A stretch of 64,000 nucleotides of DNA, taken from Lepidodermella squamata (taxonomy: Eukaryota > Gastrotricha). Below the pieces are notes generated by a model, which was not told the DNA's origin, made no database searches, and worked only from the letters and a program-made list of their open reading frames with translations. The translations under genes and the position numbers were made by a program. Where the stretch lies: NCBI GenBank assembly GCA_047495785.1, contig JBLDXI010000049.1:1-64000 (forward strand), read 5' to 3'. Of the stretch, positions 54,842-64,000 are shown in pieces. Positions within the stretch are counted from its first letter, which is position 1; each line of letters starts with the position of its first letter.

Positions 54842-57800
54842 TTTTCCCGCCAACAGGTTTGAAATATAGGAATAAATATTCTAGTTATCAAGACAAAGAA
54901 ATAAAGAGAGAATAGCAGTTGGCTATTGCCAAGAATTTTGCGCGTTTACACTGCGGGGCTATAAATAAAAAAATTCAATATAACTTGAAAAAAAGAGACA
55001 GCACCGTGCATTTTATAGCGGTTTTCCCGCGCCTATTCTATCGATTGCCGATACATGCGAGACAGACAAGGGCTAGAATTTTTCACGGACAAGGTCTATG
55101 CTATTGAAATCACGTACAACGCGAGCTGTTGAGCTTATTCATTCGTTTTATTTTCGGTGATAGCGTACGGGAGATTCACCTGCAGTCTCGCCTGCGCGGC
55201 AAGGAAGCACGTCATTGAGAGCGAGCAGACAGTCTGTGCTCGGGTTATACTTATACTATCGTATCCGAGGATGAAGTGCGCAAATTATCACATTACACAT
55301 CCCACATCATCAAAAATCAGCCAGACATTCGATATCAAGTTGCTAAAAACCGCAGACATTCGAGAAATGATCGCATGATTAGGATTATGAAATCGTGACC
55401 ATATAATTCAAATCGCGTGAACTAAGGCCCTCAGACACTTTTTGTCCGTTATATAAATAAAATCGCGTCTGTTGAATTCGAACTCGCACATTATGAGGAC
55501 TAATTATTAGCGAAGAACATTTCGGAACAAAACGAGGTCATCCGCAATGTGTCAGTTTAGACAAGAAAACCAGCCGGCTAATTGCCATGTTATTTTATTA
55601 CAAAAAGCCCACCTTAAAAAAATAGTCACGCACGTGTTGAGCTATTGAAAATTCACCGACTTTGATCTTGATCGAAAAATGATTAGAAAAAATTGAGAGA
55701 AGCCTTAGCGTGAACCGCGTGGAGAGATCAAAGGTGAACAAATCAATGTCACCAAACACACGAAAAAATATCTCCGAGGCCCGACGAACTACAACGAAAA
55801 TTATGGCACTATTAAAAAGACACTGATGAAAAAAAAATTATGGTAAATTAAACCATGATGAGTATACTCGAAAGCAAGCAAAGACGTCGACAGCGTTCTA
55901 GAAAAGATATAATTAGAGAACCGCGACGAGAAACAGATATGTAACATGTAAGCTATAATCTTATTCGACGGCTGATTATTAATGCGGCTATAAATAGAAG
56001 ATGTTGTGTAGGGGACATCGATATATTACAGACATATTAGCGGAACGCACGCCGTTCGTAATAATCCTCGAAAAATAACTAGGTCAAAATAAAGCCAGAT
56101 CAATATAAGTGAAATTAAATTTTTTTAGGTGTATTTCTCGGTATTATACCTGTCTAACCATCGGCCTGGACACCCAACACATACACAGCCATGCAGCTGA
56201 ATTATAACAAAAATAATAGCACGGCGTATTGTAGTGGTCGTTACAAGGACGCTGTATATGCACGTACGCAAGTAGAATGTGACGAGAATGATGAGCTTTT
56301 TGTTGTTTTATTATACCCACAACCCACAAGCACGATAATTAACCGGCTGCTGCTTCGGCGTGGTGAGTACTTGATGTGCAGCTATTTTCATGCAGGTATA
56401 TATAATAAAAACAGTTCTACTAATACTATCTTGTTTTTAGAGAAAGCTTGAGTAGACAATAAAGTTATGAACGGTTTTTCAAATAAACTTTTGCTATAGA
56501 AATTTGAACTAGAAAAAATCACAAATTTTCCTGCAAATATTGATGGGCTTTTCTATGAAGTAACCTGGAAAATGAGAACGCTGATTTTCTTTTAAGTTTT
56601 ACTGTTCGTCTTTGAGAATTGGGTCAAATTTGACAGAAAAAAGCGAAGTATCGAATTAATCGAGAACGGCAGAAAAATGATTAACAAGCGATTACATGGT
56701 AGACTAGAGGTAATTATTTTCTGCAATCCAAAAATCAAAAGAACCGGCTTTCTGCTGAACGTGTAGGATGTAGGAAATCATTTTCGACCTGGAGACAAAG
56801 TAGTCACGGGACGAAACGAGACAAATCATTAGGCTAAAATCGTCAGACATTTATCGAGAAGTCCAAAATGGGTCTATGATGGGTCGCTAAAAAATCACGT
56901 GAAGCCACGTAAAAAAGGCATATAGGAGAGACAGATGTCTCTTACCGTATTCAAAGCAGAGCAATCTTCGCGGTTATATTACGAGTAGCGCTTTTCAATA
57001 TGATTTTCGCATGAATCAGTCAGTATTGGATTGATGTCCTGAAATGGGAGCAAACCTCACGTTCGCTATGGTGATGATAAAAAATTCAATAAATAAGAGA
57101 GAAAATTCAAGTGGAAGGGAAAGAAGGAGAGATGTCTGTAATGAGCGTTATTTTTTAACAATTCGATGACCAAACATTTTCCTGTAATGCTGTGGACATG
57201 AACCTCGAATAAAAGTCATGGCACGCGCTCAAATAATAATTTTGAATAAAATATGATAAATTGCCGAAAATTATTTAACCTTTAAATGTCCCCTAATAAC
57301 GTTTCATATTTTGCTTGCAGGATGAAAAATACTGTTATGGTTGTTGCGCCCAAAAATCTTGGCCATTTTAAAATTTCTTGTTATTTACTCGAAAATAATT
57401 GAATATGGGTAATTAGTCCGCGTAAGGTAATTTGACGGGCTAAATGTAGGAGGTTAATGGGGGTCATTACCCGAACAACTACATATGTGTTCGAGTGGTT
57501 TATTACCGGCTGTAAAGTGTAAGTGATTGAAGGACTGAGAAATAATATGAAGAGTAGAGCAATCAAATGATTTTTCAGCTAAAAAATGTGGCTTTAAAAC
57601 GCTCATCGCTATTGTTGTTTATCTGACAGTGTGTCCTGTATTGCGAGGACACGTGGGCCTGGTAAGCTTTGAACTGGAATAACATCATCAGTTGATCATC
57701 AGCCAAAAGTGTCCGTGAAACACGCGCCACATGTCCGCGTTCAATGGTGCACGAGCCTAGACAGGCCCTCAGCTTTCGCGTCTATGTTTATAAGTTTAAA

Positions 57801-60050
57801 AATAAACACAACTCTTTGAGATTTACCACGGACCCGCGCCATCGCTTTTTCCAGCATGCGCTCGTGGAATATTTGCTAGCATGAAAAAAATCGATTTTTT
57901 GTGTGTGATACTTTTAAAAAAAATTAATGAAATTTCAAATGGTGATTGTGGACACGGTAACTTTGGACACTTTCGGCTTTGCAGGTGTTTAGCTTTTCAG
58001 GGTTGAACGTTTAAATCATGGGGGTTTTGCATAAATTCTCCGTCTCTTCAGCTTTCGTTTGACATAAAAATCAAGACGCTTGGAGCTGAAATCGGATTTC
58101 AGAAAAAGTTGCAAGCAGTTAGACTTTGGGTGCTGTTTAGGGACCCCCCTTCTATCTTTCTAAAAATCGAACAGTTTTCAATAAAAGTAGGCAAGAGTAT
58201 TCTCCTATCTTTACTCTCCCTATAATTGAAGGAAAAATGGCAATCGGCGCGTTTTAGCAGGGCACTTACCTGAAAAACAGGTGAAAATTGGGGTAATTTT
58301 GGACACTTTTCGACGGTTTGTTTGCGGGTGCGCAGAAACGAATTTTTATTGAACTTTCGATTCAAGAATTCAAGAATCACCGTCCCCACTTTTGGTGATA
58401 ATTTCAGAAATTTAGGAGTAAAGGCTGATTTTTAATGTTCGAAAAACACGTTTTGTTCAAAGATACCACTCGTTACGGTAATTGAAAGAATTTGAAATTT
58501 AATCAATTATACGAAGTGTTTATTTGTACATAATTATGTGGTATATTTTAACTATTTTTCAACTGTTTTTATACAGAATTTTTTAAATTGAACGCTGTTT
58601 TTTTAATTCTGGCGGGGCTTTTTGAAAATACTTTTCTGTACAAATAGGGAGTCTAGTGAGACCCGCTAAGGGTTTTAATAGAATATTGCAATATTATAAA
58701 TAATTGGGCGTTATTAATTTTAATACAGCGATAGTTTTGTTAGACGTCCAGTCTTCTAAGAACCGGAATTTCTGTAAAATCTTACGGCTTCCCTAGTTGC
58801 TCTCTTTCGCAGAAAAAGTGTGGACATTTCACGGTTAAAACGTACTTTTCTAGCTCTGGGAAGGCTCGCAAGTCCGGTTCCGGCTGTTTACAACCTTCGT
58901 TTCGATCGCTTCCGAGCAATAGGGGAGAGGTTGCGGGGGTGAAATTTGATAAAACTTGAGAATAACAAAAATTCATCACTCAAATTTTGACTTGAAATCA
59001 AGCGTTCACGTCAGAAAACATGCTTATACTGAACATCGAGTACACTGCCTATAACCCGACTAGTCTGGACGTTTTTAGCCTGGACATTATGGCACTATCT
59101 TATAGTCCGGTTGACACAATTTTGACTATAATAAAAGCTACCGCGAAAATATCCGGAAATTCCTGTAGGGAGACTAATCGTCTCAGCTCAGAGACAGCGG
59201 ACAGCGGACAGCTGAGAGCGCTGATCGTAAGACAATCAGGGTGTCTCATCATCGTAGGCTTGGCGATGAGCCATGACTTTTTGTCCCACCAAATTAAGTG
59301 TCATCAAAATGATCGATTTTGCAAAAAAAAACAATCATTCGTCAACAAAGGCTGAATGCATAACTATAGGTAGATCTCGTGTCGTTGATGACATTTTTCT
59401 TTGAGAGCGGCTTCTTAACCATCAGCGTTTTTGAGATAGATGACTTTTACTAAGAAAATTAATAATTACGGATTAAATTGCCATTTTTTATTCGACATTC
59501 TTAGTTAAATTAGCAAAAATTAGAGAAAATTCCTTTTTGATAAAAAAAATCGACAATTACTATGAAAAAATGCGTTATAGTTCATTCTTTTACATTGAAA
59601 TAGGAAGAACAATTTATTTTAGTTTCCGACCAGAGCGTCGCGCATAGCTTTGTTATTTGTCGCAAACCACTGCCGTTTGCCGACGCTTGACGACGTTTGC
59701 CGACGTTTGCCGACGTCTGCAACGGCTCCAGCTCTCGGGTCGTAGTAGCTCATTGGCAGGAACCTTTTATGGAACTTTTCGCCGAAAAATTCCGGATCCC
59801 TGTTAACGAGAAAATTCGAGAAAATTTGATATTTATTTTAGTCAAAATGGAAAGCAAGGCATCAAGTGATAAAAATATTTTATTAATTAGGAGTTATTTT
59901 TCAAAACTTTTTAAATCTTTCATTTGACACGGTCTGAATAAATCGAAGAAATCAGCTGCACTGGCTTGGCAAAATCAATAAAAAATCAATTAATCTCCTT
60001 GAGATACATTTTGCAATATCAAATTTTTGGCCAAGCTTCTCTAATTTTTC
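54842..60050. other. Long intergenic region
   Basis: About 5.2 kb in which I can support no gene. Open frames are short and lack splice-site or signal-peptide support. A 10-bp tandem repeat lies at 59681-59720. Confidence 0.4.
59681..59720. repeat. Four tandem copies of the 10-mer CGACGTTTGC
   Basis: CGACGCTTGA, CGACGTTTGC, CGACGTTTGC and CGACGTCTGC follow one another directly. Confidence 0.85.
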
Positions 60051-60101
60051 TGGCAATTCTCACATTTTTTAAATATTTTAGGGAGTGATCTTTAATCTCA
60101 C

Positions 60102-60196
60102 CTTTCCTCGAGTTCATCCAGCATGTCGAAAGCTTGAATAATCTGGCTAGGCAAGAGAATGGCAACGACGAATAGGCAAAATATAGCTGATTTCAT
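60102..60196 (-). CDS. Signal-peptide exon of a small secreted peptide gene
   Basis: The exon from 60196 to 60102 encodes MKSAIFCLFVVAILLPSQ and IIQAFDMLDELEE with a donor AAG|GTGAGA in phase 2. It resembles the first exon of the gene at 61452-61753 (MKSTLFCVLFIAALLPA). Two downstream acceptors are possible: one (near 60050) would give a nine-residue tail to a stop; another (near 59960) gives SAADFFDLFRPC and on. I cannot choose, so only exon 1 is given. Confidence 0.5.
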
Positions 60197-61451
60197 CTTG
60201 GAGAAAAAATTTCCTACGATATGTGGTGATACAAGTGATAAAGAAAGCAAAAATTGTGGGCGGTTATTTAGCAAGATGCTTCTATATTTATACTAGGGCT
60301 ATTTTTATAAGGAGCTTACAATTGCATGTTGCATTATTGTAATTACAATTCGCAAGTAGAGTGTCGCATATGCCAATTTTCACGCGAATTTAATTGGTGA
60401 AAATCGAAACCCGCAATTCAACGCCGCAGCTCCGGGGCACATGCACGAAATAACCTTATGCCGCAGGGGATAGACGATAGGCTGGTTGGTACAAGGTACT
60501 AGGACACATTAGCTCAACATATTAGCCTAAAATCTAGAACTTGACGTCACAGCCGCTCATGACCGTTAACAAGTGAAAAATGGGGTTTGGCGAAATTTTA
60601 GACAACGGGAGATTTTGATGCCACTGTCGAGATCAATTATCGAGAAGTCGAACAATATAAAAAATTGATTGATAGCTATTGAGGTTGAAGAGAAAATGGT
60701 CTTCAAAGCTTACTATATTAGCAAAAAATGCGACTTTTGATGAATGCGCGCTTAAAAACAAATTGAGGTTTTTATTGCATCAACTGATAATCCCCCACGC
60801 AATAATTCCGATGTCATTTACTTTTCGCGACATATTTTAGGGTAATCTGAGATGAGGAATTTCGCTGGATATTCGAAAAGTAGGAGGAAGCAAGCTATTC
60901 GGAAGCGAAACTGTGGTGTTTCCAGTCTTCTAAAAGGAGAATGAGAGCAGAGCCGAGGTCTGAAATTTTAAATTTTTAAAATCCCCACCAAGACAAACTG
61001 AGTGAGAACCACTTTTCATTTGTTAACACGGTCATATATAAATATTTTGTAGGTCACGCCCATTCAAATTTTTGAGATCGTAAGAAAATTGAGGTTGAAG
61101 GACAAAAATCAGTTTTTGCCCGAAATTACCATCAGAGAGTCATTACAGAGATATTAGGGGTTCCCAAAACGAAGCCCGAAGTCGCGCTGCATTCAACTTT
61201 TTCCGAAAATCGATTTTCGATCCAAAAAGGCTATATAATGAGACAGAGAATTTTATGCAAAATGTGTCCCAGATCATGTCCTCATTACGGAGATGATAAA
61301 AAAAAATAATAAATGTCTCAATCTGTAATTTTATTTATGATAAAAAGTATAATTTGCTAATTAGTTTATTAAAGTTAATTATAATTTTATAAGCAAGACT
61401 TTTTAAGTGTTAAAGTTGCGACTGTAGACATTAGCATTAGATGTCCCATTT
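60197..61451. other. Intergenic gap between two related peptide genes
   Basis: I see nothing I can support in this stretch apart from likely promoter sequence just above 60196. Confidence 0.4.
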
Positions 61452-61753
61452 TCAATCAAATTGCTTATGAAGAGATGCGGCCAGTCCAGGTGACCAACGT
61501 CGCTTGGCCGTGCCGATATGGGGTCTACTGCCGTAAAGAGCAGCTGGGTAAAACCGTTTAAAAGTCTCGCCAAAGAGCTCAGGTGTACTGTAGTGGTAAA
61601 ATAATGTATTATTTCCTTCCAAATGAGTGAATTTTTTCAATATGAAGTTTCTTACCGTTCATTGAGTTCGTTCTCAACAAAATCGAAGCCATATACCAAA
61701 TTAGCCGGCAGAAGGGCCGCAATGAAAAGGACGCAAAATAAGGTGGATTTCAT
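61452..61753 (-). CDS. Secreted peptide precursor with a KRR site
   Basis: Exons 61753-61656 and 61587-61452 join through a split Arg codon to 77 residues. A signal peptide (MKSTLFCVLFIAALLPANLVYG) is followed by an acidic spacer, FGETFKRFYPAALYGSRP, then AKRRWSPGLAASLHKQFD at the C-terminus; cleavage at KRR would release WSPGLAASLHKQFD. GGATGACACTC at 61805-61815, about 55 bp upstream, repeats part of the promoter motif of the A genes. It is related to the exon at 60102-60196. Confidence 0.68.
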
Positions 61754-61953
61754 GTTTTTTTCGATGATTTTTTAAATTTTATGGCGGAAATAACTCGGGC
61801 TCGAGGATGACACTCTTTGCGTGATTCCAAAAAAGGTTTTTCCAAGTTAAAACAAGCGAAGCATAATTTTATTCTCATAAACTGTCAAAGACATAATTCA
61901 ATTGAAAATCATGATTTTTTCGCCGCGTGATGATTAATTAATATAGACAAATT

Positions 61954-62304
61954 TTAGCCGATTTTCTGCCGAAAGCCGACCGGCTGCACGCGAACTTGGT
62001 ACGGGTTGTAGCGTTTTTGGACGAGCCAAAGTGGTGCCGGAATTTCCTCATCATCGTCACCGTCGTCACTGATATCATTAGTATTCGCCTCATCGTCTTC
62101 GAAACTGAAATTTTTTGAAAATAAATAATTTTTTTTCTAAAGTTTTTGAATTACTAACATTGCTGGTCGATCTCTAACTATTTGCAGATTTTCATCGTCA
62201 GACTCGTCCGTATCGCCGAACGCAACGTTCCAAGCCAGGGTGATTTCGATGGCGCAAAACAGTGCCAGGAGAAAAATCGAAAGATACAGAGAAAATCTAG
62301 CCAT
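61954..62304 (-). CDS. Neuropeptide-like precursor, C-terminal KR-released peptide
   Basis: Exons 62304-62159 and 62104-61954 join through a split Ile codon (donor AT|GTTAGT, acceptor TTTCAG) to 98 residues. A signal peptide (MARFSLYLSIFLLALFCAIE) leads to an acidic spacer (DDGDDDEEIPAP), then LWLVQKR followed by YNPYQVRVQPVGFRQKIG at the end. The ending IG with no basic residue after it could allow C-terminal amidation. One dominant peptide after an acidic spacer is a common layout of neuropeptide precursors. I do not recognise the peptide. Confidence 0.7.
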
Positions 62305-64000
62305 GATAATTCCTAAAAAATAAGAAAATAATTATGATTTTTCCTGTTTATCGCACGCAAATTTCGGAAGTAGGACATGCTATTATAAAGTGACTTTAGT
62401 ACCCCCAATAAAATGTTACCAAGCAGCGGGTCCTGGTCAAGAAATCAGCATATAAAAATATTTGTCGACAGCAAAATAATAATAAAGCAAATCACAGAGA
62501 GGGCCGTGACAGGAATCTAGGAGAAATAATTTGATAATCATAAATATCAGAAATATTCTTTGCATTTTTCCGATAATAATGAAATAAAATCTGACCAAAC
62601 GCCGTCAAATCTGACCCGTCTATGAGAGTGAATTTTGATTCTTCATATATTATAGACATCGATTAGCACTCGATTGAAATTCCTTCATAGAAAAGCGAGG
62701 CAGACGGGCTTCGTATAAGAGATCAATTTTCAAAAAATAGTAGCCCACAAAAAAAATCGTCCGCTTAGCATGATAGGCAGACGACGATGGGGGAAATGAA
62801 TTGCATTGCATTGCTCAGTTTGGTTTTCACAGCTACACCTGTCGAAAACAACTGTCCGAGAACCGAGAACTAATGCATTAAGAGGAAATACATTATTCGG
62901 TGTTCGCAATATTCTCAGGCGTGGATGCTGGCAATCTTTCAGTTCCGATCGATGAAATTCATCATCAACTTGCGTTTTTACATGATAATAATATTCGCAA
63001 CGGCATTTGTTGAATTGCTCCGTGAGCAAACACCGATTTTTAATTTCTTCTATTTCAAGGAATGTTGTTTGCGTGGATTGCGGATTAAAAATTTATTGCG
63101 GCCCGCGCACTGACCCGATTGGCACTGAATTATGACCGATTTTTTTCATGACCAGCTTTGCACTTGCATAAATGAGATTTCTGAAATTTCAAAAAAATGA
63201 TAAAAACGTGAGATGATTTGCAACTAAGCATTGAAGCATTGTTACACAGAATGTTAAGGAAGATTTTAGTCGGATTGTCATAAAAAGCGTTCAGCAACCC
63301 GTAAGAAGAATCTAGAAAATTCAGAACTTAAAAGAGTCGACCCCATCAGAAAGCTTAGGAAATTTTTTAGGAAATCTACAATAGCTCCGTGTTTACCCTA
63401 ATAGATGCTCCTGATGATCTTTTCGAAAGTTTGTAGGATTCTCCACAGGCAAAAAGTAGCTTCGTACCCAGAAATTCGCACCGTGGTCATTTCGTAATAA
63501 GATGGTAAAATTCTCATGTAAAAAAATAAAATTTAAAACTTTAATTTAAACGGCAATTTCGTGATTTTCATAACAATTAAAGATGAAGTAGCGACCATTT
63601 CGTCTCGTGTTTATTTAACGCTTTATAATTCATTTATCACTCGTCATCACCGTCATCTCCCTGATCATCGAGATCACTTTCACCATCATCAATAATTACA
63701 ATGGAATATACAAAAACTGCATAAATCCTATAGTCGCCCCCAGCTAGACACGTTTAGGCACTGATAAACACGAGGGACGCGTTTTCCAAGCAATGTGCTA
63801 ACTTTTAAAGCGCACAGTCCAACATAAGCGCAGACCTACTGTGTAATCTGCGACGCGGCGATTTTGAACTTCCACGCCGGTTAAAAGTCGATAAAAATTC
63901 TACGAAAAATTAATTTCAGAATTTTTAGACTTTCTTTCGATGATCTCACCCTACCCTAATACACGCACATAATTGTAGAAATTAGCAACAAGCATATTAG
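62305..64000. other. Terminal intergenic region with one possible last exon
   Basis: Mostly without features. On the minus strand 63743-63637 could be a final exon: acceptor GTGTCTAG, then GGDYRIYAVFVYSIVIIDDG and an acidic end (DLDDQGDDGDDE), with AATAAA downstream near 63611-63617. Upstream exons would lie beyond the window or are not found. Confidence 0.3.

Noticed and set aside
62730-63029. 99-codon minus-strand frame with several cysteines
   Set aside because: The cysteine spacing matches no zinc finger or secreted-knot pattern I know, and no signal peptide is present.

Overview
The window reads as nuclear DNA of a small-intron animal, most likely a nematode; this is inference. The evidence is spliced genes with GT/AG introns, often about 50 bp with TTTCAG-like acceptors, class A and class C G-protein-coupled receptors, two divergent C4 zinc-finger nuclear receptors, a eukaryotic tRNA-Phe, intronic C/D snoRNAs, a Jockey-type LINE, and closely packed same-strand gene pairs that look like operons. 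No species can be named from the sequence alone.

Layout. Bases 2-2291 are a perfect inverted repeat with 1,124-bp arms at the very start of the window, perhaps a contig-end artefact. A three-exon Schlafen/AlbA_2-like gene follows on the + strand (2399-3823). Converging on it is a minus-strand, apparently non-coding host gene (about 3955-5152) whose three introns each carry a related C/D box snoRNA. Then come three collinear minus-strand receptor genes: a GABA-B-like class C receptor (5525-8028), a degenerate aminergic receptor lacking key residues (8276-10273), and a D2-like dopamine receptor of eight exons over 9.7 kb (10752-20453). The introns of the last hold a tRNA-Phe gene and several transposon-derived repeats.

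From about 24 to 44 kb the window is a nursery of small secreted, dibasic-containing peptide genes, almost all on the minus strand. There is one classical neuropeptide-like precursor (23964-24368), a family called here A (four genes) and B (two genes), with A and B paired about 60 bp apart, and the single genes C1 and D. Interspersed are a nuclear receptor (33927-35264, +), a second GABA-B-like receptor (38033-41041, +) and several inverted-repeat or tandem-repeat elements.

From 45 to 50 kb an apparently intact Jockey-like LINE has inserted into an older repeat copy. Beyond it lie more small secreted peptide genes (50.4-52 kb and 60-62.3 kb) and a second nuclear receptor on the minus strand (52538-54841), a paralogue of the first. 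The stretches 20.5-24, 24.4-27.7, 55-60 and 62.3-64 kb are mostly intergenic.

Taken together the genes point to neural or secretory signalling: amine and GABA-like receptors beside many peptide precursors. This grouping may reflect local duplication rather than joint function. All exon models were built by eye from splice signals and reading-frame continuity; none has been checked against transcripts or databases.
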